Shown: in pieces, positions 17,214 to 23,842 of the stretch | Position numbering within the stretch: the first letter of the stretch is position 1 | Layout: each line of letters begins with the position of its first letter | Source: Fontibacterium sp040404065 | Lineage (GTDB): Bacteria > Pseudomonadota > Alphaproteobacteria > Pelagibacterales > Pelagibacteraceae | Strand: one strand, 5' to 3' | NCBI GenBank assembly: GCA_040404065.1 | Contig: JBBAJM010000001.1 | Length of the DNA stretch: 64,000 nt | Made by a program: the position numbers and the translations under genes | The notes under the pieces: model-generated | The model's database searches: none | The model's input: only the letters and a program-made list of their open reading frames with translations | Told to the model about the DNA's origin: nothing

Positions 17214-17432
17214 ATGGCAAAAGAAGAAATGTTGGAATTCAAGGGATTGGTAACTGAGTTGTTACCCAATGCCATGTTTAGAGTGAAATTAGAAAATAAT
17301 CATGAAGTATTGGCTCATACAGCTGGAAAAATGAGAAAGAACAGAATTAGAGTTTTAGCTGGAGATGAAGTTATGGTTGAAGTTACCCCATATGATTTAA
17401 CTAAAGGCAGGATTATTTTTAGATTTAAATAA
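17214..17432 (+). CDS. infA: translation initiation factor IF-1
   Basis: The 72-residue S1-like OB-fold protein is the standard length. It shows the conserved segments FKGLVTELLPNAMFRVKLEN, AHTAGKMRKNRIRVLAGD and YDLTKGRIIFRFK. IF-1 occupies the ribosomal A site during initiation. It is in the dcd-murA-hisD-infA-maf gene run, and its TAA stop overlaps the maf ATG by one nucleotide. Confidence 0.97.
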   Translation: MAKEEMLEFKGLVTELLPNAMFRVKLENNHEVLAHTAGKMRKNRIRVLAGDEVMVEVTPYDLTKGRIIFRFK

Positions 17433-18010
17433 TGAATGAAACAAAACATAGTTTTGTTTTAGCCTCTGCATCACCAAGAAGAATAGAGCTTCTTAATAAT
17501 ATAAAAATCTTTCCAAAAATAATTTATTCTACAGAGATTAATGAAGATATAAATAGTAAAGAAAATCCTAAAAATTATTGTATTAGAGTTGCAAAAAATA
17601 AGGCTCTTAAAGCTTTAGAAAAATATCCAGAAGAATTTGTTTTATCAGCTGACACTATAGTATTTTGTAGTAATAAAATTTTTTTAAAACCAAAAGACAA
17701 AGAAGAAGCTAAAAAATTTTTAACATTCTTTTCAGGACGAAAACACAATGTTTTGACATGTGTATGTTTGGCAAAAAAGAACTTAATTAAAGTTAAAAAG
17801 GTTACAACAAAAATTACTTTTAAAAGATTAACTAAGCAGGAGATCGAAGAATATTTATTAACAAATGAGTGGAAAGATAAAGCCGGAGCTTATGCCATAC
17901 AAGGCTATGCTGAAAAATTTATTAAAAGAATTAATGGTTCGTATTCAAATGTAGTTGGTTTGCCTTTGTTTGAAACTTACAATTTGCTTAATTCACAAGG
18001 TTTAATTTAA
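17432..18010 (+). CDS. maf: Maf-family nucleoside triphosphate pyrophosphatase
   Basis: This 192-residue Maf/HAM1-like protein hydrolyses non-canonical or modified dNTP/NTP to the monophosphate. The signature VLASASPRRIELL lies at about 9-21 and the catalytic Asp is in LSADTIVF (near 67-74). The sequence DKAGAYAIQGYAEKFIKRINGSYSNVVGLP is the typical C-terminal block. It starts one base inside the infA stop. The infA-maf pairing is common in alphaproteobacteria. Subfamily (dTTP/UTP versus 7-methyl-GTP) cannot be decided here. Confidence 0.93.
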   Translation: MNETKHSFVLASASPRRIELLNNIKIFPKIIYSTEINEDINSKENPKNYCIRVAKNKALKALEKYPEEFVLSADTIVFCSNKIFLKPKDKEEAKKFLTFFSGRKHNVLTCVCLAKKNLIKVKKVTTKITFKRLTKQEIEEYLLTNEWKDKAGAYAIQGYAEKFIKRINGSYSNVVGLPLFETYNLLNSQGLI

Positions 18011-18057
18011 TATTTTAATTGATTAATAAATTGTTTTGTGAAAAAAACATGCCCAGT

Positions 18058-18133
18058 GGTCTGGTAGCTCAGTTGGTAGAGCAGAGCCCTGAAAAGGCTT
18101 GTGTCGCTGGTTCAATTCCAGCTCAGACCACCA
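18058..18133 (+). tRNA. tRNA-Phe (GAA)
   Basis: The acceptor GGTCTGG (18058-18064) pairs with TCAGACC (18123-18129). An A discriminator and encoded CCA end at 18133. Anticodon loop CTGAAAA gives GAA. The length is 76 nt. The CCA is followed at once by six T residues (18134-18139), which may help end this transcript. Its synthetase genes pheS and pheT are also in the window. Confidence 0.97.
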
Positions 18134-18141
18134 TTTTTTAA

Positions 18142-18168
18142 TTGCAATTTCATTCTCAGATTGATAAT
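18142..18168 (+). promoter_or_regulatory. possible promoter for the His leader / tRNA-His / hisSZG unit
   Basis: TTGCAA (18142-18147) and GATAAT (18163-18168) resemble -35 and -10 boxes, but the spacer is only 15 nt. A start near 18175 would place the leader ORF ATG about 9 nt into the RNA. The segment also contains TTGATAATCAA, a short palindrome, and TAATCA, which can pair with TGATTA over the leader start codon. The call is weak. Confidence 0.3.
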
Positions 18169-18183
18169 CAACCTCTAATTGAA

Positions 18184-18246
18184 ATGATTAAAAAATATAT
18201 ATCTACTCACAGACACCATCCTCATGCTGAGCATGCGCTTAGCTAA
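18184..18246 (+). CDS. candidate his leader peptide (20 aa, five His)
   Basis: A 20-codon frame from ATG 18184 to TAA 18246 encodes a peptide containing STHRHHPHAEH. Five of its residues are His, four of them within codons 9-14 (18208-18225). This is unusual in a genome this AT-rich, where CAY codons are scarce. It lies 51 nt after tRNA-Phe and 47 nt before tRNA-His, followed by hisS-hisZ-hisG. By analogy with hisL leaders of enterobacteria, ribosome stalling at the His codons could sense charged tRNA-His. No clear Shine-Dalgarno site is seen, and the following hairpin lacks a U-run. The function is inference. Confidence 0.6.
   Translation: MIKKYISTHRHHPHAEHALS
18226..18243 (+). promoter_or_regulatory. 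hairpin overlapping the end of the His leader ORF
   Basis: GCTGAGC (18226-18232) and GCTTAGC (18237-18243) form a 7-bp stem with one G-T pair around the loop ATGC. It begins directly after the His codon cluster and ends just before the leader stop codon. A ribosome finishing the leader would cover it, while one stalled on the early His codons would leave it free. An alternative stem CATGC/GCATG (18223-18235) overlaps it. The downstream sequence is AT-rich but not a U-run, so it is not a classical terminator. Confidence 0.5.
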
Positions 18247-18293
18247 TAGAATTATATATTTAAAAACAAAATAATATTATAAACAAAAAACAT

Positions 18294-18370
18294 GCAGCTG
18301 TAGCTCAGTTGGTTAGAGCGCTGGTTTGTGGAACCAGATGTCGGTGGTTCGAATCCACCCAGCTGTACCA
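18294..18370 (+). tRNA. tRNA-His (GTG), alphaproteobacterial type without encoded G-1
   Basis: The acceptor GCAGCTG (18294-18300) pairs with CAGCTGT (18360-18366), with G1-T72 as a wobble. The discriminator is A73 and CCA is encoded (18368-18370). Anticodon loop TTGTGGA gives GTG. The base before position 1 is T, and the discriminator is A rather than C. The universal bacterial G-1:C73 identity pair is therefore absent, as established for alphaproteobacterial tRNA-His. It lies 5 nt before hisS. Confidence 0.96.
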
Positions 18371-18375
18371 AATTA

Positions 18376-19812
18376 ATGAATAAAAAAACTTTTAAACCTA
18401 GCAGTGAATTACCCGCAGGTTTTGTAGATAGACAAGAAGAAGAGTTATTAGCGAGAGATCTTTTAATATCTAATATTAAAAAGATCATGGCTAAATATGG
18501 CTTTCAATATCTTGAAACACCTAGTTTTGAGTTTACCGATAGTATTGGTAAATTTTTGCCTGACAAAGATAGACCATCGGAGGGAGTTTTTTCTTTTGAG
18601 GATGACAAAAAATGGCTTTCGTTACGATATGATTTAACAGCTCCACTAGCTAGATATGCAGCTAAAAACTTTAATAATTTACCAAGACCTTTTAAAAGGT
18701 ATCAACTAGGAACAGTTTGGAGAAATGAAAAGCCAGGTCCTGGAAGATTTAGAGAATTTTTGCAATTTGATGCAGACTATATAGGAACAAGCAATTTATT
18801 TGCTGACGCAGAGTTGTGTTGTTTAATTTCAGAAATTTTAAGTACCTGCGGTTTAACAAAAAAAGAATTTATAATTAAAATATCTAATCGTAAATTAACA
18901 AAAGGATTATTAGAAAAGCTAAAAATCAACGATGAAAATAAACAATCAATAGTACTAAGAGCTATTGATAAGTTGGATAGAGTTGGATTAGAGGGTGTGC
19001 AATATCTTTTAGGAAAAGGCAGAAAAGATAAATCTGGAGATTTCACAAAAGGAGCCGAGTTAGATGAATCTCAAATTAAAGACATCATTAATTTTTTAAG
19101 CATTAAAGATCTTTCGGATAATAATTTTGAAAAAATAGAAAAGATAGCTGGAGATAACCAGACTATATTAGACGGAGTGAATGAGCTCATTTTAATAAAG
19201 AAATATTTTTCATTATTAAAATTCGATAATTTTAAATTTGATCCAACTGTTGTTAGGGGACTTGAATATTATACAGGTCCTATTTTTGAGGCTAATCTTA
19301 CATTCGGCGTTACAAACAACAAAGGTGAGGTAATTGAATTTGGATCAATAGGAGGCGGAGGTAGATATGATGATCTTGTAAAACGTTTTAATAATCAAGA
19401 TTGCCCTTCAACTGGTATTTCAGTTGGTCTTGATCGTTTAATTTATGCAATTCTTCAAAAAAATAAAATTAAAGCAGAAAAAGAAACGCCAGTTTTGATA
19501 TGTGTTTTCGATGAAAAGTATATGGATTACTATGTAAAAATTTTAAATTTGTTAAGAACAAAAAATATTAGCGCTGAAATTTATTCAGGAAGCGCCAATA
19601 TAAAATCACAATTAAAATATGCCGACAAACGAGGATGCAATTACGTTATTTTATGTGGCGAAGATGAGGTAAGCAAAAATTTAGTTACAATTAAAAATTT
19701 AGAAATAGGCAAACAAATGTCAGATTCTTTAAAAGACAGGGATGACTGGAGAGAATCTTCTAGCTCTCAAAAAACAGTAGCTTTAGATCAACTTTTAAAT
19801 GAGATTAAATAA
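18376..19812 (+). CDS. hisS: histidine--tRNA ligase, alphaproteobacterial type
   Basis: This class II synthetase charges tRNA-His. I chose ATG 18376 (MNKKTFKPSS, 478 aa). The frame is open further upstream but only through the tRNA-His gene. Motif 2 reads VWRNEKPGPGRFREF at about 114-128, differing from the usual bacterial RHERPQxGRYRQF. The altered loop is the one that contacts G-1:C73 in other bacteria and goes with the atypical tRNA-His just upstream. The motif 3 region GGGGRYDDLVKRF and STGISVGLDRL are present, then a C-terminal anticodon-binding domain. It overlaps hisZ by one base. Confidence 0.96.
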   Translation: MNKKTFKPSSELPAGFVDRQEEELLARDLLISNIKKIMAKYGFQYLETPSFEFTDSIGKFLPDKDRPSEGVFSFEDDKKWLSLRYDLTAPLARYAAKNFNNLPRPFKRYQLGTVWRNEKPGPGRFREFLQFDADYIGTSNLFADAELCCLISEILSTCGLTKKEFIIKISNRKLTKGLLEKLKINDENKQSIVLRAIDKLDRVGLEGVQYLLGKGRKDKSGDFTKGAELDESQIKDIINFLSIKDLSDNNFEKIEKIAGDNQTILDGVNELILIKKYFSLLKFDNFKFDPTVVRGLEYYTGPIFEANLTFGVTNNKGEVIEFGSIGGGGRYDDLVKRFNNQDCPSTGISVGLDRLIYAILQKNKIKAEKETPVLICVFDEKYMDYYVKILNLLRTKNISAEIYSGSANIKSQLKYADKRGCNYVILCGEDEVSKNLVTIKNLEIGKQMSDSLKDRDDWRESSSSQKTVALDQLLNEIK

Positions 19813-20900
19813 TGAAACAGGGTTTAGAAAAAAAGCGATTAAAAGAGGATCTTTCTAAAAAAATATTAAGCAATTTTAAGAAAAACAAATTTATTTTTAC
19901 AGATTTGGATCTGTTAATTGATACTAATTTATTAACCGAGCGATCAGGAGAGCAATTTAAAAAATTTACATTAACTTACAAAGATTTATTTGGAAAAGAA
20001 ATTAGCTTGCGTCCTGATTTAACCGTTTCAACAGCATTAAAATATATTCAGGAAAAAAAGAATAAAGAAGAAAAGTATTGTTACTACGGAAGCGCTTATC
20101 GATTAGACAAAGAAGGAGATTTAAAAGTTTTTGATCAAATAGGTTGTGAAATTATTAATTCAAATAGTGATAAATCAGAAAATATTTTGATTAATTCCAT
20201 ATTAGAACCATTAAAAAAAATCAAGAAGCTAGAAGTTATTTTAGGTGACGTTGGATTATTTAAAGTTTTAGTAGAATCCTTAGAACTTCCGTCTAGATGG
20301 AAATTAAGATTAGTAAAAAATTTTTCTAGAAAAGAATATTTTGAGGATATGTTGAAAAGATTAGAAACAAATTATGATCTTGATCAAAAAGCAATTAAAT
20401 TAGATACAAAAAGACTTCAAGATTTAGAAAAACTAGATCCAAATGAAATAATTGGTGGAAGGACAGTTTCTGAAATTATTAAACGTTTTAATAAAAAGAT
20501 TAAAGATCCAAGGGATAGTTATAAAGGAAAAAAGAATGTTAATATTATTAGAGATTTTTTAAACATTAATACCTCAATTCAGAAGGCAGAAAGTGCAATA
20601 TTATTTTTTTTCTCAAAAAATAAATTAAACAATTTATCTATTAAAAGTTATTTAAAAAAAATTAGCAGAATAAATAAAGAAATAGGAAAAAAATATTCTA
20701 TTAATTTTAAAACAAATTTTGGAAGAAATACTGATTATTATACCGGCATAGTCTTTTTAGCCTGTGTAAAAAAGAACTCTAAAATTATCGAATTAGCAAG
20801 AGGTGGAGAGTATAATGGTCTGCTTAGAACTCTTGGTTATAAGAAAAATATATCAGCTATAGGTGGAGCAATTAATTTAAATGAATTAATAAATTTGTAA
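19812..20900 (+). CDS. hisZ: ATP phosphoribosyltransferase regulatory subunit
   Basis: HisZ is a HisRS paralogue without aminoacylation activity. It forms a hetero-octamer with short-form HisG and is needed for activity and histidine feedback. The 362 residues contain remnants of the class II fold: FKKFTLTYKDLFGKEISLRPDLT near 50-73, YYGSAYRLDKEG, and a late RGGEYNGLLRTLGY in place of the HisRS motif. No anticodon-binding domain follows. It lies between hisS and hisG, overlapping hisS by 1 nt and 4 nt from hisG, which fits its role. Confidence 0.9.
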   Translation: MKQGLEKKRLKEDLSKKILSNFKKNKFIFTDLDLLIDTNLLTERSGEQFKKFTLTYKDLFGKEISLRPDLTVSTALKYIQEKKNKEEKYCYYGSAYRLDKEGDLKVFDQIGCEIINSNSDKSENILINSILEPLKKIKKLEVILGDVGLFKVLVESLELPSRWKLRLVKNFSRKEYFEDMLKRLETNYDLDQKAIKLDTKRLQDLEKLDPNEIIGGRTVSEIIKRFNKKIKDPRDSYKGKKNVNIIRDFLNINTSIQKAESAILFFFSKNKLNNLSIKSYLKKISRINKEIGKKYSINFKTNFGRNTDYYTGIVFLACVKKNSKIIELARGGEYNGLLRTLGYKKNISAIGGAINLNELINL

Positions 20901-20904
20901 AATT

Positions 20905-21573
20905 ATGTCTAAAATAAAAATAGGATTGCCAAGCAAAGGAAGATTAAAAGATGAATCTTTAGCTTTTTTAAAAAGCAAGAATCTAGAAGTGATGAATTCT
21001 TTTGGAGAAAGAAACTATTTCTTTAATATTAAAAATAACAGTGAAATAGATGGAGTTTTTTTACACGCTAGAGAAATAATCGAAAGAATTAATGACGGCA
21101 CTTTAGATATTGGTATTTCAGGGCTAGATCTACTTAAGGAGTTGCCAGACGTTTATTCACAAAATGTAAAAATTTTTAAAAAACTTAATTTTGGTTTTGC
21201 TGATTTAGTAGTAGCTATACCAAAAGATTGGTTAGATGTTCAGAATATGGCTGACTTAGAAGAGGTAAGCTTTGAATTTAGAGAAAAGTACGGACGTCGA
21301 ATGCGAGTTGCTACTAAATATCCAAATTTAACTGAATCTTTCTTTTTATCGAAAGGAGTAAGTCAGTTTCGAGTTGTTCCAAGTTTAGGAGCAACAGAGT
21401 CTTATCCATTCACTGGCTCTTCTGAATTGATTACGGACATAACCTCTACAGGCTCAACTTTAAAAGCTAATAATTTAAGAATTATAAATGATGGGACTAT
21501 ATTAAAAAGTTCTGCCTGTATTTTTGTTTCTAAAAAAATTGCGAATAGTAAGTTTTTGAATTTTTTAAAATAG
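20905..21573 (+). CDS. hisG: ATP phosphoribosyltransferase catalytic subunit, short form
   Basis: HisG condenses ATP and PRPP in the first step of histidine synthesis. The 222 residues are the short form, which lacks the C-terminal allosteric domain and depends on HisZ, encoded just upstream. Recognisable parts are KIGLPSKGRLKDESLAFL at the start, the DIGISGLDLL block near 72-81 and the PRPP-binding region EYGR-like TDITSTGSTLKANNLRI near the C-terminus. It ends at the strong bidirectional terminator shared with groEL. Confidence 0.95.
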   Translation: MSKIKIGLPSKGRLKDESLAFLKSKNLEVMNSFGERNYFFNIKNNSEIDGVFLHAREIIERINDGTLDIGISGLDLLKELPDVYSQNVKIFKKLNFGFADLVVAIPKDWLDVQNMADLEEVSFEFREKYGRRMRVATKYPNLTESFFLSKGVSQFRVVPSLGATESYPFTGSSELITDITSTGSTLKANNLRIINDGTILKSSACIFVSKKIANSKFLNFLK

Positions 21574-21580
21574 TCAAAAA

Positions 21581-21609
21581 AAAACCCCAGATTTTTAGTC
21601 CGGGGTTTT
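21581..21609. terminator. bidirectional rho-independent terminator between hisG and groEL
   Basis: AAAACCCC (21581-21588) pairs with GGGGTTTT (21602-21609). Inside it, GA/TC extends the stem past one A-C mismatch around the loop TTTTTAG. The A-rich and T-rich arms give U-runs in both directions. It lies in the 72-nt gap between the convergent hisG and groEL genes and is the clearest intrinsic terminator in the window. Confidence 0.9.
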
Positions 21610-21645
21610 GAATTTTTTTAGAAAGTTTACTTAGAAAGAATGGAA

Positions 21646-23316
21646 TTACATTCCCATTCCGCCCATACCACCCATTCCGCCCATACCACCCATTCCTCCT
21701 GGCATTCCACCACTACCAGAATTAGAGTTTTTGTCGTCGGGTTTGTCTGCGATCATTGCTTCAGTTGTAATAAGTAGTCCTGCTATTGAAGATGCATCTT
21801 GAAGAGCCGTTCGAACAACTTTAGTTGGATCAATGATACCTTTTGCAAACATATCACAATACTCACCGCTTTGAGCATCGTAGCCTTGAGAAGATTTTTT
21901 TCCTTCTAAAAGTTTTCCAACAATTACTGAACCATCTACTCCAGCATTGCTTGTGATTTGTCTGATTGGGTATTGTAAAGCTTTTCTGATTATTTCAACG
22001 CCAGCTTTTTGATCGTCACCTTTTGGTTTTAAATTATTTAGAGCTTCAGAGGCATATAGTAATGCACATCCACCACCAACAACCACACCTTCTTGTACAG
22101 CTGCTCTAGTAGCGTTAAGCGCATCTTCCACTCTGTCTTTTCGCTCTTTAACTTCAACTTCTGTAGCGCCACCAACTTTAATAATAGCAACACCACCAGC
22201 AAGTTTAGCTAATCTTTCTTGTAATTTTTCTTTGTCATAATCAGAAGTAGTTTCTTCAATTTGTTTTCTAATTTGACCACATCTTGCTTCTATTTCTGAT
22301 TTTTTTCCTGCACCATCAACGATAGTTGTGTTGTCTTTATCAATTCTAATTTTCTTACATTGACCAAGATCTTTCAACTTTACGTTTTCAAGTTTAATGC
22401 CAAGATCGTCAGATATAACCTGACCACCGGTTAATATGGCAATATCTTCTAGCATTGATTTTCTTCTATCACCAAAACCAGGAGCTTTAACGGCTACGAC
22501 TTTTAAACCACCTCTTAATTTATTTACAACTAAAGTTGCAAGAGCTTCGCCCTCAACATCTTCAGCAATAATTAAAAATGGTCTGCTAGATTGCACAACC
22601 GATTCCAATAGAGGAACCATAGGCTGTAAGTTAGTTAATTTTTTTTCTGTGATAAAAATTAGTGGATCTTCTAATTCCGCAATCATTTTATCTGCATTAG
22701 TAATAAAGTAAGGAGATAGATAACCTCTATCAAATTGCATACCTTCAACTACATCAAGTTCCGTTGAAAGACCTTTTGCTTCTTCAACTGTGATAACACC
22801 TTCGTTACCAACTTTTTGCATCGCTTTTGCAATCATGTCTCCAATTTCTTTTTCACCATTTGCAGAAATAGTTCCAACTTGTGCAATTTCTTCACTAGTT
22901 TTTACTTTTTTTGAACTTTCTTTAATTCTTGTTATTACAGCTTCTACTGCTAAATCAATTCCTCTTTTTAAATCCATTGGATTCATTCCAGCAGCAACAT
23001 ATTTACAACCTTCTCTTGCGATTGCTTGTGCTAAAACAGTTGCGGTTGTAGTTCCGTCACCAGCTTCCTCATTAGTTTTGCTAGCAACTTCTTTAACCAT
23101 TTGAGCTCCCATGTTTTCAAATTTATCTTCAAGCTCAATTTCTTTTGCAACGGTTACTCCATCTTTAGTTATTCTAGGAGCGCCGAATGATTTGTCTATA
23201 ACTACATTTCTTCCTTTTGGTCCTAGTGTTACTTTTACAGCATTTGCAAGTATATCAACACCTCTTAGCATTGCGTTTCTTGCGTCTGTATCAAATCTTA
23301 CAATCTTACCTGCCAT
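21646..23316 (-). CDS. groL: 60 kDa chaperonin GroEL
   Basis: GroEL forms the double-ring ATP-dependent folding chamber with GroES. The 556 residues are slightly longer than E. coli GroEL because of an extended C-terminal GGM repeat tail (PGGMGGMGGMGGMGGMGM). The ATP-binding DGTTTATVLAQAI block is near residue 87, and VVGGGCALLYASEAL is near 411-425. A strong Shine-Dalgarno GGAG (23327-23324) lies 7 nt before the ATG, which fits high expression. It is 27 nt downstream of groES on the same strand. Confidence 0.98.
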   Translation of the reverse strand: MAGKIVRFDTDARNAMLRGVDILANAVKVTLGPKGRNVVIDKSFGAPRITKDGVTVAKEIELEDKFENMGAQMVKEVASKTNEEAGDGTTTATVLAQAIAREGCKYVAAGMNPMDLKRGIDLAVEAVITRIKESSKKVKTSEEIAQVGTISANGEKEIGDMIAKAMQKVGNEGVITVEEAKGLSTELDVVEGMQFDRGYLSPYFITNADKMIAELEDPLIFITEKKLTNLQPMVPLLESVVQSSRPFLIIAEDVEGEALATLVVNKLRGGLKVVAVKAPGFGDRRKSMLEDIAILTGGQVISDDLGIKLENVKLKDLGQCKKIRIDKDNTTIVDGAGKKSEIEARCGQIRKQIEETTSDYDKEKLQERLAKLAGGVAIIKVGGATEVEVKERKDRVEDALNATRAAVQEGVVVGGGCALLYASEALNNLKPKGDDQKAGVEIIRKALQYPIRQITSNAGVDGSVIVGKLLEGKKSSQGYDAQSGEYCDMFAKGIIDPTKVVRTALQDASSIAGLLITTEAMIADKPDDKNSNSGSGGMPGGMGGMGGMGGMGGMGM

Positions 23317-23343
23317 TTTTTTTCTCCTTTTTTTATATTTAAT

Positions 23344-23640
23344 TTATTTTTTCTTAGACATGATGCCCATGATGTCAGACTCTTTCATGATGCTATATTC
23401 CACGCCGTCAATTTTAACTTCTGTTCCTGACCATTTTCCAAATAGAACAAGGTCTCCAACTTTAACTTCCATTGGTAAAATTTTTCCGTCTTCAGTTTTT
23501 GCTCCAGGTCCAACAGCAATAACTTTTCCTTCAGAAGGTTTTTCTTTTGCTGAGTCTGGTATAATTATTCCACCTGCTGTTTTTTCTTCTCCATCCAAGG
23601 GCTGAACAAGAACGCGATCGTGTAAAGGTCTAAAGTTCAT
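23344..23640 (-). CDS. groS: 10 kDa co-chaperonin GroES
   Basis: The 98-residue heptameric lid of the GroEL chamber shows the conserved start MNFRPLHDRVLVQPLDGEEK, the mobile-loop segment KTAGGIIIPDSAKEKPSEG and the C-terminal VLFGKWSGTEVKIDGVEY. It is the first gene of the groES-groEL operon. Its upstream region contains a heat-shock sigma-factor-like promoter and no CIRCE element. Confidence 0.98.
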   Translation of the reverse strand: MNFRPLHDRVLVQPLDGEEKTAGGIIIPDSAKEKPSEGKVIAVGPGAKTEDGKILPMEVKVGDLVLFGKWSGTEVKIDGVEYSIMKESDIMGIMSKKK

Positions 23641-23706
23641 TAATTTAATTCTCCGTAAAATTAGTTGTTAGTTAAAATATAACTTCGTACAACAATGTAC
23701 CTGACG

Positions 23707-23737
23707 CTATATGATGACTGATCTATTAAATTTCAAG
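23707..23737 (-). promoter_or_regulatory. RpoH (sigma-32)-type promoter for groES-groEL
   Basis: On the minus strand CTTGAAA (23737-23731) is followed after 17 nt by CATATAG (23713-23707). This fits the heat-shock sigma factor pattern of a CTTGAAA -35 and a CATnT-like -10, although the CCC extension is absent. Transcription would begin near 23700, giving a leader of about 60 nt before the groES ATG at 23640. No CIRCE repeat is seen. Confidence 0.6.
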
Positions 23738-23818
23738 GGGTGCATAGTACAATAAAATAGCTAAAACACTATATTTTATTAGTTTTTTTTAACCTAATTT
23801 ATATGGAAGATCTAAAAT

Positions 23819-23834
23819 TATACTTTATAAAGTA
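23819..23834 (+). promoter_or_regulatory. -10-like box overlapping a 14-bp perfect palindrome
   Basis: TATACT (23819-23824) resembles a -10 box for the aminotransferase gene starting at 23843. It overlaps TACTTTA/TAAAGTA (23821-23834), a perfect palindrome with no spacer. No good -35 is visible 17 nt upstream. The palindrome may be a repressor site, but short AT palindromes also occur by chance. Confidence 0.35.
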
Positions 23835-23842
23835 CAGCTCTT

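Noticed and set aside
18226..18270. Classical rho-independent attenuator after the His leader
   Set aside because: The hairpin is followed by mixed A/T sequence and not a U-run, so a standard intrinsic terminator cannot be claimed.
18328..18375. Upstream in-frame start for hisS
   Set aside because: The added codons lie within the tRNA-His gene. ATG 18376 starts right after the tRNA and gives the normal HisRS N-terminus.
23111..23605. 164-codon open frame antisense to groES-groEL, and similar frames at 22436-22711 and 22790-23104
   Set aside because: These are shadow frames opposite strongly conserved groES/groEL codons. Their hydrophobic Ser/Phe-rich translations mirror the chaperonin sequence and they lack promoters.
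23641..23842. CIRCE element for groESL
   Set aside because: No TTAGCACTC-N9-GAGTGCTAA-like inverted repeat is present. The short GTAC...GTAC repeat here is too small.
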